A DNA stretch of 64,000 bases from Avibacterium paragallinarum. Lineage in GTDB: Bacteria > Pseudomonadota > Gammaproteobacteria > Enterobacterales > Pasteurellaceae. The notes beneath the pieces were generated by a model that was not told the origin of the DNA, ran no database searches, and saw only the letters and a program-made list of their open reading frames with translations. Position 1 is the stretch's first letter, and every line of letters begins with the position of its first letter. Shown here in pieces: positions 56,069 to 64,000 of the stretch. The translations under genes were made by a program, and so were the position numbers. The DNA lies in contig NZ_UGHK01000002.1 of the NCBI RefSeq assembly GCF_900450705.1, positions 744,001-808,000 on the forward strand, in the 5' to 3' direction.

Positions 56069-56944
56069 TTAATTAATCAACATTTCCGCATAACGGTTAA
56101 TCAGTGCCTCGCTAATCGGTTTGCCGTGCATTTCTGCCACGCGGATCACCCCTCGCATTAATTTGTTTAAACGTCTGGCGTTGCCTTTGCTTACTTTGTA
56201 AAGTAAGTCGTTAAATTCACCTGTTCCTAACCCCTGTTCGGCAAGCATATCAATGTCCTCTTTTTCTAAGGCATTTTGTAAATCACAAAGCACACCAGAA
56301 CGGCTATAAAGTTGAGCAAGATCGCCATAAACACCCTTTAAATTAACAATTAATTTCGGCATTCCTGCCATCACCAATCCACACCCCGTTAAATCGTGAA
56401 TGCGGCGTAAATACTCCAAGCATTTTGTGTTTAATAACTCTGCCTCATCCACCACAATTAAGCGTCCTTCTCCGAGTTTTTCTGTAATGCGATCAAAGAG
56501 TTCATAATTTACGCCGTTTTCGCTTAACCCCGCCTGCCGACACAATTTTTTTAATAACACTTTGGGATTAAAACTTGGGTTTACCTCAATAAATAAGGTT
56601 TCAGGGTTTTGAGAGACGTAATGCTTTAAGGCTTGCGTTTTACCTAACCCCGCTGCCCCGACAATCACCACGATTTCTCCTTCAGCGTGAGCGGTGTAAA
56701 TAGCATCTAAGCAACGTTGAGCCGCATAAGTTTCCACAAATTCACTGTTAAAACGGCGTTCCACCACCTTATCTTTTTCACGTTGCAACAAACGAGCTAC
56801 CGCATCATCAATTTCATCGGTTTTCCCGTTATAATTGCCTTTTAAATACTGGCTGACGGTGGTAATGGATTTCCCAATGGCTTTTGCAATTTGCCCTTGC
56901 GTTAGCCCGTGTGTCTGCATATAGCGTTGTAATTGTTCTTTCAT
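56069..56944 (-). CDS. Mu B-like transposition ATPase
   Basis: The 291-residue AAA+ protein has an N-terminal HTH (LTQGQIAKAIGKSITTVSQYLKGNYNGK, about 14-41), Walker A GAAGLGKTQALKHY (about 95-108), Walker B LIVVDEAELL (about 161-170) and a C-terminal MuB domain (KGNARRLNKLMRGVI). MuB binds target DNA in an ATP-dependent manner and delivers it to MuA, and it also gives target immunity. It follows muA by 3 nt. Confidence 0.93.
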   Translation of the reverse strand: MKEQLQRYMQTHGLTQGQIAKAIGKSITTVSQYLKGNYNGKTDEIDDAVARLLQREKDKVVERRFNSEFVETYAAQRCLDAIYTAHAEGEIVVIVGAAGLGKTQALKHYVSQNPETLFIEVNPSFNPKVLLKKLCRQAGLSENGVNYELFDRITEKLGEGRLIVVDEAELLNTKCLEYLRRIHDLTGCGLVMAGMPKLIVNLKGVYGDLAQLYSRSGVLCDLQNALEKEDIDMLAEQGLGTGEFNDLLYKVSKGNARRLNKLMRGVIRVAEMHGKPISEALINRYAEMLIN

Positions 56945-56947
56945 TGT

Positions 56948-58930
56948 TTAACCTACCTTTCTTTTTAATTGACGTTTCATTTCGCTTGGAAATACGGCGA
57001 TTTCTTCTGTCTCTTCCCATTCGTTTTGTTGATTGATGCGTAATTGATGTAACCAATCCGCACTTTCTTTGTGTTCAATGGTGATAACAGGGTTAAGTTC
57101 AGCATTAATTTCATCAAGTTGTTCTTGTTTGAGTTTTGCCCTGCGTTGATGACGTTCTTTTCTCGTTTTCTCCACAAAACTCATTGGGAATGCATCACGT
57201 TTATTGCCATCAAGTTCTGCATAACACACAAACACACCGTCTAATTTACGCACTATCACCTTGCTTGGGTCGTGGATGTCAAAGGCAACTTGCACTTTTT
57301 GCCCATCAACATCTAATAACTTCTGACTAAAGTAGTAGTTATTAAATAATCGTACCCAACCACGCTCTGGTGTGCGTTCTACCGCAGGGCGGAATAAATC
57401 CCTGGCTTCAACTGGGGTGAGGTAAAGCAGATTTTCCTCACCCATTTTTGCCATTAACTCACGGCGTTTTGTTGCAGGCGTTACATAACCAATTTCACTG
57501 TGTTTATGCTCATTGTTGTACCAATCAATGCCCGCTTGCACCGCATCTAAAAACTGATTCCAACTGGGTAACTTACCCATAGCACCACGTTGTTTCGGCG
57601 TTAAATCTTCAAGTGCGGTGTTTTTTCGCAAGGCTTTTTCAAGGGAGATAACACCTGTGCTAACCTTTCTCACCGTTTCCCTATCGGCACCGCTGCCGTG
57701 ATAAGTTTCAAATTGGCGTGCAATGCGATATAAAATCGTTTGGTGTACCCGCTCAATAATCCCACGCCCTTGTGGGTTGCCCGGTATCCCTGTTTGGTGA
57801 TTGATACCTAAGCGGGGCAACATTCCAGTAATATCCCCATCAAGTAGCCAGTTTTTCTCACCGCCCCCGTTATCCGAATAATAAATCGCGGGGATACCGT
57901 GCTGTTCAATGCCATTGCGTAACGCATCTGCCACCGCAAGGGCATTTTCTGAAAGGCTTGCCGACCAGCCCACAATGTAACGACAAGGGGCGTCCATAAT
58001 CAGCGTGATTTCAGGGATAAAAGGGCGACCGTGATCAGGGTGAGCTACTTTCATTTTCATACTGTGTCCATCACCCACCCACACATCATTCACCAACAAT
58101 TTCGACCAATCCCGTTTCACATAAGTCTTCAACGCACGCAATTCAGCACCTGTTTTACGCCCAATTTCCTTAATGTGGCGGGGCAGTTTGGCAAGCGCCC
58201 GTCTAACACGATCAAGGCTTGGCAACATTTCAAGCATTAATGGCTGATCCGCAAAACGCTCTCGCCAATGTTGAGCAAAATAGCCATAGGCTTCTGCCAC
58301 ATTAATGCCGTTGGTTTGGCGATATTCCGCTAAAAAATCAGGCAACCAGCTAATTTCTTCCGCTTTTTTAGCTACCCGTTGCATCGGTGCAAGGGCTTTT
58401 AAACGCTCTTCTGGGGTGGTCGCTTTTTCATAATCCAACACCCATTGATTTAAGGTGCGTTCACCAATCACACGGCTTTCACCTTTTTTGTTATTCGCCT
58501 TAGCCACTAATTGCATTAATTCAGGTGATAACAAATGTTGTTTAGCCTGTTGGCAAAAAAACTTCACTGCTTTATAACGGGGTTGCACTTCTTCCAACTT
58601 CAGCACATACGCCACCAACGCCATTCTTGCTTCCGCCGCTTGGCGTTGTTTTTCGGTCAGCTCAGTTAGCACAACCGATCGCATTACAGGTAATTTTTTT
58701 GGCTTAGCTACCACCACCGATGTGGCAAATTTATCCCTGATTGCGTCCTGTACATCCTGTGGCAAAGAAGAAAGGGCATATTCCAGACCACCGCCACGAC
58801 CAACACGTTTACGAGACTGCCAGTTTTCACGTTTGGCTTTATCTATGACTGCTTTTTTGGTCGTTGGTAAGACTGATAGACGTAAACATATCAACTCTTG
58901 TGCAGAGTAATATGGCTTTAGTTCACACAT
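56948..58930 (-). CDS. Mu A-like DDE transposase
   Basis: The 660-residue transposase has an N-terminal Mu DNA-binding domain (LPTTKKAVIDKAKRENWQSRKRVGRGGGLEY, about 20-50), further end-binding domains (about 75-250) and a DDE core. The Asp residues are in VGDGHSMKMKV (about 285) and YYSDNGGGEKNW (about 350), and the Glu in GIIERVHQTI (about 393). A C-terminal barrel (PVEARDLFRPAVERTPERGWVRLFNNYYFS) and a basic tail contact MuB. It would carry out replicative transposition of the phage. Frame intact. Confidence 0.94.
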   Translation of the reverse strand: MCELKPYYSAQELICLRLSVLPTTKKAVIDKAKRENWQSRKRVGRGGGLEYALSSLPQDVQDAIRDKFATSVVVAKPKKLPVMRSVVLTELTEKQRQAAEARMALVAYVLKLEEVQPRYKAVKFFCQQAKQHLLSPELMQLVAKANNKKGESRVIGERTLNQWVLDYEKATTPEERLKALAPMQRVAKKAEEISWLPDFLAEYRQTNGINVAEAYGYFAQHWRERFADQPLMLEMLPSLDRVRRALAKLPRHIKEIGRKTGAELRALKTYVKRDWSKLLVNDVWVGDGHSMKMKVAHPDHGRPFIPEITLIMDAPCRYIVGWSASLSENALAVADALRNGIEQHGIPAIYYSDNGGGEKNWLLDGDITGMLPRLGINHQTGIPGNPQGRGIIERVHQTILYRIARQFETYHGSGADRETVRKVSTGVISLEKALRKNTALEDLTPKQRGAMGKLPSWNQFLDAVQAGIDWYNNEHKHSEIGYVTPATKRRELMAKMGEENLLYLTPVEARDLFRPAVERTPERGWVRLFNNYYFSQKLLDVDGQKVQVAFDIHDPSKVIVRKLDGVFVCYAELDGNKRDAFPMSFVEKTRKERHQRRAKLKQEQLDEINAELNPVITIEHKESADWLHQLRINQQNEWEETEEIAVFPSEMKRQLKRKVG

Positions 58931-58938
58931 ATGAGCCT

Positions 58939-59127
58939 CTAACTTTCTAACGCGATATTGAGCTTAATCGCAATTTCTCGCTCTCTTCCATAAAGACATT
59001 TTGATTTTCCTGTCAATACTCGGCTAATTTCATTAGCGCTATAACCATTTCTTCGCCCCCATTCTGATTGAGTTACATTCATTTCCCTGAACCAGTTCTT
59101 AGCTTCATCTCTTGTTCTTTTTCTCAT
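58939..59127 (-). CDS. Ner-like DNA-binding early protein (62 aa)
   Basis: MRKRTRDEAKNWFREMNVTQSEWGRRNGYSANEISRVLTGKSKCLYGREREIAIKLNIALES: a single HTH (QSEWGRRNGYSANEISRVLTG) of the type used by small phage regulators beside MuA. I chose the ATG at 59127 behind AGAGGAG; the open frame upstream is in the operator region. It probably controls the switch from early transcription. Confidence 0.78.
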   Translation of the reverse strand: MRKRTRDEAKNWFREMNVTQSEWGRRNGYSANEISRVLTGKSKCLYGREREIAIKLNIALES

Positions 59128-59262
59128 ACAAACTCCTCTATGGACTAAAAATACATTTTGAACTAAAATAAGAACAATACGAATTAATATGAAATCATAA
59201 AGCTCATTATTGTTTACTGAGTTCATATTAAATGTGATTTTTATGAATTTCAAGAGGTTTTT
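59128..59262. promoter_or_regulatory. Divergent repressor/early promoter region of Mu-like prophage
   Basis: This 135-bp AT-rich spacer contains repeated boxes GGACTAAAAATA and GAACTAAAATAA (about 59144-59170 on the + strand) and an inverted GAGTTCATATTA. These are plausible repressor or Ner operators controlling both directions. Confidence 0.5.
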
Positions 59263-59790
59263 ATGAAAAATTTCACAGATATCGCCAATCGATTAAAAAC
59301 TGAACTATCGCTAACGATGGATAAAGAAGTAGCTGAACTTTTAAAGATGTCAAAAAGTGCTTTTGCTGAAAGAAAACGTCGAGGTGTATTTCCTGAAAAT
59401 GCTTTAAGATTATTAGAACTTGAACGCCCAGATTTAAAAGTGGATATTAACTATATACTATCTGGGGTGAGAGAAACGAATAACGCCAATAACGAAGAGC
59501 TTGTGAATGCTATTAAAGATAAAGCAACTGAAATAGATATGGATGATTACTCTAAAACAATTTCGCCTTCACTAATCACGCCTTCTGATGCAATAAATCC
59601 AGTTTTATTGAATATGGATGAGATAAAGTTATTGGCAAATTTTAGAAGAAGCGATACCCAAGGTAGGCAATTAATCTCTGAAACAGCTAAAATGTGCTGC
59701 AAGCATTCTATCGCTAATATGCGTTTAGCTGAATACACAGAAAAAGAGTTATTAGACTACACAAAAAGAAATCCTGAGAAAAACACATAA
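59263..59790 (+). CDS. Phage repressor (CI-type HTH)
   Basis: The 175-residue protein starts MKNFTDIANRLKTELSLTMDKEVAELLKMSKSAFAERKRRGVFPENALRLLELERPDLKVDINYIL, the N-terminal domain of the phage CI repressor family (HTH at about 18-45, KEVAELLKMSKSAFAERKRRG). The C-terminal half (residues 90-175) has no S24 peptidase motif, so it is not LexA-like. It is transcribed away from the early genes and should hold the lysogen, relieved by the antirepressor. Confidence 0.85.
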   Translation: MKNFTDIANRLKTELSLTMDKEVAELLKMSKSAFAERKRRGVFPENALRLLELERPDLKVDINYILSGVRETNNANNEELVNAIKDKATEIDMDDYSKTISPSLITPSDAINPVLLNMDEIKLLANFRRSDTQGRQLISETAKMCCKHSIANMRLAEYTEKELLDYTKRNPEKNT

Positions 59791-59919
59791 AGTTTACAAC
59801 ATATTGATTATATTATCATTTATGTATTCTGTTTACTTTATAAGAAATTGGCACTAACTACACAGTTAAATAAATTTACTGTGTAGTTCTCACAGATGAT
59901 AAAGTGAGAAAAAACATAG

Positions 59920-60045
59920 CTAACCTATGATGGAGTAGAGCTAATCAGCGATAACCCAACATACCGCCTATTAAAGCTGGAAGCAGAAGAAGCAAATAGC
60001 CTTATCGTTATTGGGCAAGTAGTGCGTGGCTATCGTGATTTTTAG
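59920..60045 (+). pseudogene. C-terminal fragment of an S24/LexA-type repressor
   Basis: A 41-codon open stretch encodes LTYDGVELISDNPTYRLLKLEAEEANSLIVIGQVVRGYRDF and a stop. The SDNPxY ... VIGxVVxGxR pattern is the end of S24-family phage repressors. There is no start, so it is a remnant of another repressor gene. Confidence 0.6.
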
Positions 60046-60116
60046 GCATAATCCTCACAAAAATAAGCCAGATTTCACCTAAACGCATCAAAGACCATAA
60101 ATTTAACCAAAAAATA

Positions 60117-60142
60117 AAGGCGATTTCACCTGAAATCGCCTT
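60117..60142. terminator. Hairpin near the prophage end
   Basis: The perfect 12-bp stem AAGGCGATTTCA / TGAAATCGCCTT has a 2-nt loop, with TTTATTG further on. The decamer GATTTCACCT inside it also occurs at 60071-60080, so it could overlap transposase-binding sites of the phage end. Confidence 0.55.
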
Positions 60143-60220
60143 GCCTAGTCTTTATTGTCATTTTTAGATTTTTTAAACTTGTTTTAAACATCTTTCAAAA
60201 GCTACCTAAAACCCGATCAC

Positions 60221-60292
60221 TTTTATGCAAAAAATAATCCAATTTTTACCCATTTTCCACCATTTCTGCCCATTTTCTTATTTTGCATAAAA
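60221..60292. repeat. Inverted repeat TTTTATGCAAAA / TTTTGCATAAAA
   Basis: Two perfect 12-nt arms lie 48 nt apart, with the internal sequence CCCATTTTC twice. On the minus strand a short open frame (about 60339-60247) encodes a hydrophobic GGLVVIGIVTVGALVL helix. The prophage end should lie between 60045 and 60397, but I cannot place it exactly. Confidence 0.45.
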
Positions 60293-60396
60293 CCAACGCC
60301 CCAACCGTAACAATCCCAATAACCACAAGCCCTCCCGCAATTTTTTACCCCAAATTTTTTTCCTTTACTTTATGCAAATATTGTTACTACCCCATA

Positions 60397-60876
60397 AAAT
60401 TAACTGGCTTATTCCTAAATTTAAGCATTACAGACAATATGATTATGCCCAAAATGTCGCCTTATTTAGAAAACTTTTTGGTTTCTGTCACTAAAGCTCA
60501 AAAAACCGCCTATGAGCAAAAAGACAAATTAAAAATTAAAGCCCCCAATGTTGATGTCATCACCAACAATTTATCAGGGGGAAATCAGCAAAAAGTACTA
60601 TTGGCTCGTTGGCTACTTCTTGAACCTGACATTCTCATTCTTGATGAACCCACCAAAGGCATTGATGTGGGAGCAAAAGCAGAATTATACAAATTAATGA
60701 TTGAGCTTTCTAAACAGGGTAAAACCATCATTATGATTACATCAGATATGTTGGAATTACTTTCTATGAGTGATCGCGTTATGGTTATGCACGAAGGGCA
60801 GCAAGTTGGCATTATTCCCTATCAGGAACTAACGCAAGAACGCGTTTTAGAATTAGCTTCAGGTGTATCCTGCTAG
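60397..60876 (+). pseudogene. Sugar ABC transporter ATP-binding protein, C-terminal remnant
   Basis: From about KLTGLFLNLSITDNM onward the frame is the second nucleotide-binding domain of an RbsA/MglA/XylG-type ATPase: signature NLSGGNQQKVLLARWLL, Walker B ILILDEPTKGIDVG, and IIMITSDMLELLSMSDRVMVMHEG. The first domain and the Walker A of the second are missing. The open frame extends to 60283, but that part has no family character. The gene was probably cut by the prophage insertion; the permease downstream remains. Confidence 0.85.
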
Positions 60877-60928
60877 TGAGATAAGTAATTGATAAAAAGA
60901 AAATTATGAGACAAGCGAGGTATTTATT

Positions 60929-61888
60929 ATGTCAAATGCGACGTTAAAAAAAATGATAAACGCTTATGGAATGGTGTTTATCCTCATTGGGTTATTTTTA
61001 GCTCTTTCCGTATCTATTGATGGCTTTTTCTCAGCTCGTACAGTTTGGAGTATCGTAGAGCAAGTTTCTATGTTCGACATTATTGCTATTGGGGTAACTT
61101 TTGCCATTATCACTACAGGGATTGACCTGTCTTCGGGTTCACTGGTTGCACTCACCGCCGTAGTATCTGCTTCTATTGTTACTGGTGGCGATTCTGTTAG
61201 TGCAGCGATCCTTGCTTTTGCCATCTCGCTAGCATTAGGGGCATTGCTCGGTGCGATTAACGGCACATTAACAGCTGTTGGGGCTATCCCTCCCTTTATC
61301 GCCACCTTAGGAATGATGATTATCGCTCGCGGTGCGGCTCAATTATATTCAGATGGCCGCCCGATTGATGCCTCTTCCGAAGCCTTTACTTGGATTGCGG
61401 ATGTGGATATTTTTGGGCTTCTGGGATTAGTGATTTTATATATCCTTATTGTTATCGGCTCCCATATTTTACTTAGCCGATCTACTTTTGGTCGCCATGT
61501 TTATGCGGTGGGAGGAAACCTAAATGCCGCCAAAATTTGTGGTATTAACACCACAAAAACCTTAATCCTCGTTTATACCTTAGCAGGGGCATTATCTGGT
61601 CTTGCAGGTGCATTACTTGCCGCCAGAACTTACGCAGGCAATCCCTCATATGGTTTAGCTTGGGAGCTGGATGCGATTGCGGCCGCTGTCATAGGAGGTG
61701 TTTCGCTCAGTGGCGGGTTTGGTAGCATTCCAATGTGTGTCATTGGAGCCTTAATCATCGGCACAACCAATAAAGGTTTAAATATGTTAGGGGTTGATCC
61801 TTATTGGCAACAAATTGTAAAAGGTTTAATTATTGTGGTTGCAGTTTTACTAGACACGTTAAAACGCCGTAAAAAATCGAGTTCATAA
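60929..61888 (+). CDS. Sugar ABC transporter permease (RbsC family)
   Basis: The 319-residue inner-membrane protein has about eight hydrophobic segments. The RbsC-type motifs TTGIDLSSGSLVALTAVVSA, IPPFIATLGMMIIARGAAQLYSDGRPI and YAVGGNLNAAKICGINTTKTLILVYTLAGALSGLAGALLAAR are all present. It would import a pentose or similar sugar with the ATPase encoded just upstream, now truncated, and a binding protein not seen here. Intact frame, but the transporter as a whole is likely inactive unless another ATPase serves it. The sugar is unknown. Confidence 0.9.
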   Translation: MSNATLKKMINAYGMVFILIGLFLALSVSIDGFFSARTVWSIVEQVSMFDIIAIGVTFAIITTGIDLSSGSLVALTAVVSASIVTGGDSVSAAILAFAISLALGALLGAINGTLTAVGAIPPFIATLGMMIIARGAAQLYSDGRPIDASSEAFTWIADVDIFGLLGLVILYILIVIGSHILLSRSTFGRHVYAVGGNLNAAKICGINTTKTLILVYTLAGALSGLAGALLAARTYAGNPSYGLAWELDAIAAAVIGGVSLSGGFGSIPMCVIGALIIGTTNKGLNMLGVDPYWQQIVKGLIIVVAVLLDTLKRRKKSSS

Positions 61889-61922
61889 AACTAAAGGATG
61901 ATTTAGGTAATATAAGAATAAA

Positions 61923-61961
61923 AAAGGCGGTATGAATTCTAACTAAATTCTCGCCGCCTTT
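61923..61961. terminator. Bidirectional terminator between permease and crp
   Basis: AAAGGCGG pairs with CCGCCTTT, with inner GAATT/AATTC pairing. Runs of A and T flank it on both sides. Confidence 0.75.
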
Positions 61962-61980
61962 GGTTTATCTTTCCTTTATG

Positions 61981-62625
61981 TTATCTTGAATTATAGACAA
62001 CAATGGTCTTACCGTGAGCAGAAATAAGGTGCTGATCCTCTAGCATTTTCAGAATACGTCCCACTGTTTCTCTAGAACAACCAACCATCTGACCGATTTC
62101 TTGACGGGTAATTTTTATTTGCATTCCTTCTGGATGCGTCATTGCATCTGGCATTTTAGCAAGATTTAATAATGTTTGAGCAATACGCCCAGCAACATCT
62201 AAGAAAGCAAGATTACGAACTTGCTTTGAGGTATTTTGTAAACGGCGGGCAAGCTGACCTGATAAATACATCAAAATTTCAGGATTTACTTGAATAAGTT
62301 GACGAAACTTTTTATAAGAGATTTCAGCCACTTCACAAGTTGTTTTTGTTTCTACCCAAGCAGAACGTTCTTGACCTTCTTCAAACAGACCGGCTTCACC
62401 AAAAAAATCTCCTTGATTTAGATAAGTCAGGATCATCGCTTTCCCATCTTCATCTTTAACTAATACTGCAACCGAGCCCCGGATTAAGTAATACAATGTT
62501 TCAGCTTTTTCTCCAGCATGAATGATCGAGCTTTTGGTAGGGTATTTGTGAATATGACAGTGAGATAAAAACCATTCTAATGTTGGATCCATTGGCGGAG
62601 TATATTGTCCTTGTAATTCTTGCAC
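61981..62625 (-). CDS. crp: Cyclic AMP receptor protein CRP
   Basis: The protein of about 214 residues has the cNMP-binding domain ([60 protein letters not shown], with the GEAGL and RSA cAMP contacts). Its C-terminal HTH is [28 protein letters not shown], identical in core to CRP of Haemophilus. I prefer the GTG at 62625 ([20 protein letters not shown], ribosome site GGGAGA). The longer frame to ATG 62691 overlaps yheU and is not family-like. It regulates sugar use and, in this family of bacteria, competence; a predicted target site stands upstream of speF. Confidence 0.95.
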   Translation of the reverse strand: MQELQGQYTPPMDPTLEWFLSHCHIHKYPTKSSIIHAGEKAETLYYLIRGSVAVLVKDEDGKAMILTYLNQGDFFGEAGLFEEGQERSAWVETKTTCEVAEISYKKFRQLIQVNPEILMYLSGQLARRLQNTSKQVRNLAFLDVAGRIAQTLLNLAKMPDAMTHPEGMQIKITRQEIGQMVGCSRETVGRILKMLEDQHLISAHGKTIVVYNSR

Positions 62626-62644
62626 GATGTCTCCCTGTTCATCA

Positions 62645-62866
62645 TCAGTGATTAAAAAATTCCATTTTATCTTTAATATCAATGGACTCATGTAATTCTG
62701 ACCAAACTATTACCGCCTGTCCTTGGCGAATTTTGGCCAGTAAATTTTGGGTTTTCTGCTGTAGAGATAATTCTTCTACCCCGTAATCTGTTCCTTCGCG
62801 CAAAATAAAACTTTCCGCAATATTTATCAGTGTTTCTTCTTCAAGTTCTTCCCAAGGAATGATCAT
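62645..62866 (-). CDS. yheU: YheU-family protein (UPF0270)
   Basis: The 73-residue protein [61 protein letters not shown] matches YheU over its whole length (IPW, [12 protein letters not shown] and VIVWSELHE blocks). Function unknown. It lies 20 nt upstream of crp, and the two are likely co-transcribed; E. coli keeps yheU near crp too. Confidence 0.9.
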   Translation of the reverse strand: MIIPWEELEEETLINIAESFILREGTDYGVEELSLQQKTQNLLAKIRQGQAVIVWSELHESIDIKDKMEFFNH

Positions 62867-62887
62867 TATATTACCTAAAAATTATTA

Positions 62888-63541
62888 TTATGCAAAGTGA
62901 ACTTCAATCAGTTTCCATTGCTGCTCAAAGCTTTGATAAGAATTATAGCGGAAGTTAGAACGTACATATCGCATAAACTGCCCTTCACAAATATTGACGA
63001 GATAAGAAGCGATGATCCGTTCATCAAGCTGAAACCCTCTGCCTTCGCGTAATTTCCGCATTTGTAAAATATTGATAAATTGGAACTCTAGGCGATCGAA
63101 AAATTGAGCGACGCGGGCTTGCAGTTGTGGTTCTTCAAACATTAAGGCGTGGCCAGTCAAAATGCGGGTTAAGCCAGGGTTTTTGCGTGCAAAATCGAGG
63201 ATCATTTGCATAATATTGCGTACGCGATTCATCGTATTGATTTCGTGTTTGATGGAATGGTTGATACGGCTAAATAAATTACTTTCTAAATTATCAATCA
63301 AGGCTTCAAACATTTTGGTCTTGCTTGGGAAATAACGATACAATGCTGCTTCTGAAACCCCCACTTCTTGGGCTAAGCGTGCAGTTGTCATTCGCTCCAT
63401 TCCACGTTCAGAATGCAGCATATGGGTGAGCACCGTTAGCACTTGCTGACGGCGTTCTTTCAGGCTACGTTTTTCGATTTTGACACTTTTATTTTCTACG
63501 GGAGCGGGTTCGATTTCCGCAATTTCAAGTTGCTGTTCCAC
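62888..63541 (-). CDS. slmA: Nucleoid occlusion factor SlmA
   Basis: This TetR-family protein of about 217 residues has the [35 protein letters not shown] (about 48-80) and the SlmA-specific C-terminus ([47 protein letters not shown]). SlmA bound to the nucleoid blocks FtsZ ring assembly over chromosomes. I chose the GTG at 63541 behind AGAGGAA, which follows the dut stop by 10 nt; the longer frame runs into dut. The dut-slmA arrangement is standard in gamma-proteobacteria. Confidence 0.93.
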   Translation of the reverse strand: MEQQLEIAEIEPAPVENKSVKIEKRSLKERRQQVLTVLTHMLHSERGMERMTTARLAQEVGVSEAALYRYFPSKTKMFEALIDNLESNLFSRINHSIKHEINTMNRVRNIMQMILDFARKNPGLTRILTGHALMFEEPQLQARVAQFFDRLEFQFINILQMRKLREGRGFQLDERIIASYLVNICEGQFMRYVRSNFRYNSYQSFEQQWKLIEVHFA

Positions 63542-63551
63542 GCCGTTTCCT

Positions 63552-64000
63552 CTATTGTTTACCCGAATGTCCAAAACCGCCCTCTCCGCGTTCTGTTTGG
63601 GCAAAATCCGTTACCACATTAAATTCCGCCTGTACTACAGGTACAAAGACGAGTTGGGCAACGCGATCCCCCACTTCTACTTTAAAAGGCTGATCACTAC
63701 GATTCCACATTGAAACCATTAAAGGGCCTTGATAATCAGAATCGATCAAGCCCACTAGATTGCCTAATACGATCCCGTGCTTATGTCCTAAACCTGAGCG
63801 AGGCAGGATCATCGCCGCAAGGTTGGGATCGGCAATATAAATAGATAATCCTGTAGGAATCAGTTTGGTTTCGCCCGCTTGAAGCTCAATGCTTTCATCA
63901 ATCATCGCACGCAGATCTAAGCCCGCTGAACCTTCTGTGGCATAACTTGGGAGGGGGAAATCCGCACCAATACGCGGATCTAAAATTTTCACGTCAATTT
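63552..64000 (-). CDS. dut: dUTP diphosphatase Dut, start beyond window edge
   Basis: About 149 codons are visible up to the edge (reading [31 protein letters not shown]). Trimeric dUTPase motifs are all present: [13 protein letters not shown] (I), [21 protein letters not shown] (II-III region), [12 protein letters not shown] and the C-terminal GRGG-like [11 protein letters not shown] (V). It hydrolyses dUTP to dUMP and pyrophosphate, preventing uracil in DNA. Only the first few residues should lie outside the window. An internal GTG at 63992 is in frame but is probably not the start. Confidence 0.94.
   Translation of the reverse strand, partial: IDVKILDPRIGADFPLPSYATEGSAGLDLRAMIDESIELQAGETKLIPTGLSIYIADPNLAAMILPRSGLGHKHGIVLGNLVGLIDSDYQGPLMVSMWNRSDQPFKVEVGDRVAQLVFVPVVQAEFNVVTDFAQTERGEGGFGHSGKQ

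Noticed and set aside
60283-60396. N-terminal 38 residues of the open frame continuing into the ABC ATPase remnant
   Set aside because: The sequence (MHKTNAPTVTIPITTSPP...) has no ATPase character and lies opposite a hydrophobic minus-strand frame and an inverted repeat; it is a chance extension.

Overview
The window comes from a Pasteurellaceae genome. The Haemophilus-type DNA uptake signal (AAGTGCGGT or its complement) is scattered throughout and often forms inverted pairs at gene ends. The formate dehydrogenase cluster (fdhD facing fdnG-fdxH-fdnI-fdhE) has the Haemophilus influenzae layout, and the main insertion sequence resembles IS1016 (IS1595 family). The species cannot be fixed from the sequence alone. 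RTX protease, Mu-like prophage and IS1016 content would suit an animal-associated Haemophilus/Avibacterium-like organism.

Layout. 1-3.2 kb: housekeeping genes (YwiC-like, RidA, a nonsense-interrupted EEP hydrolase, a Na+/H+ antiporter). 3.4-19.7 kb, mostly minus strand: a type I secretion locus with HlyD-like adaptor, HlyB-like ABC transporter and a 2194-residue RTX protein carrying a subtilase domain and a P-domain. Upstream of it lies an AT-rich array of three decayed, duplicated units: a 189-aa protein, an N-terminal stub of a lipase-like secreted protein, and small proteins that may be immunity proteins. 20.4-24.5 kb: ornithine decarboxylase speF with an SpeFL-type arrest-peptide leader and a frameshifted potE. 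An upstream start codon is followed by eight AAAC repeats and is one repeat out of frame with the leader. 24.6-34.5 kb: UPF0756, copper ATPase copA and chaperone copZ under a MerR-type promoter, fdhD, and the selenocysteine-containing formate dehydrogenase-N operon. 34.6-43.6 kb: palindromic intergenic repeats, a lipoprotein, a nonsense-broken TonB receptor, metR-azlC-azlD and MetJ-controlled metE. 43.6-50.2 kb: a wreckage zone of a truncated SLC13 transporter, a degraded IS1016-like element, an IS110-family element with a candidate bridge RNA, a filamentous-haemagglutinin/CdiA stub and an IS1016 copy without target duplication. 50.2-60 kb: the early region of a Mu-like prophage (antirepressor under a C4-type antisense RNA, GemA, MuB, MuA, Ner-like protein, repressor), with no late genes. 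60.4-64 kb: remnant of a sugar ABC ATPase with its intact permease, then crp, yheU, slmA and dut.

How the parts fit. The genome looks as if it is undergoing IS-driven reduction. Four near-identical 719-bp IS1016 copies are present; three have perfect 8-bp target duplications, and the fourth joins unrelated flanks. At least five genes carry single in-frame stops that C-to-T or G-to-A changes could explain. The most interesting regions are the RTX toxin/putative immunity array and the repeat-containing SpeFL leader.
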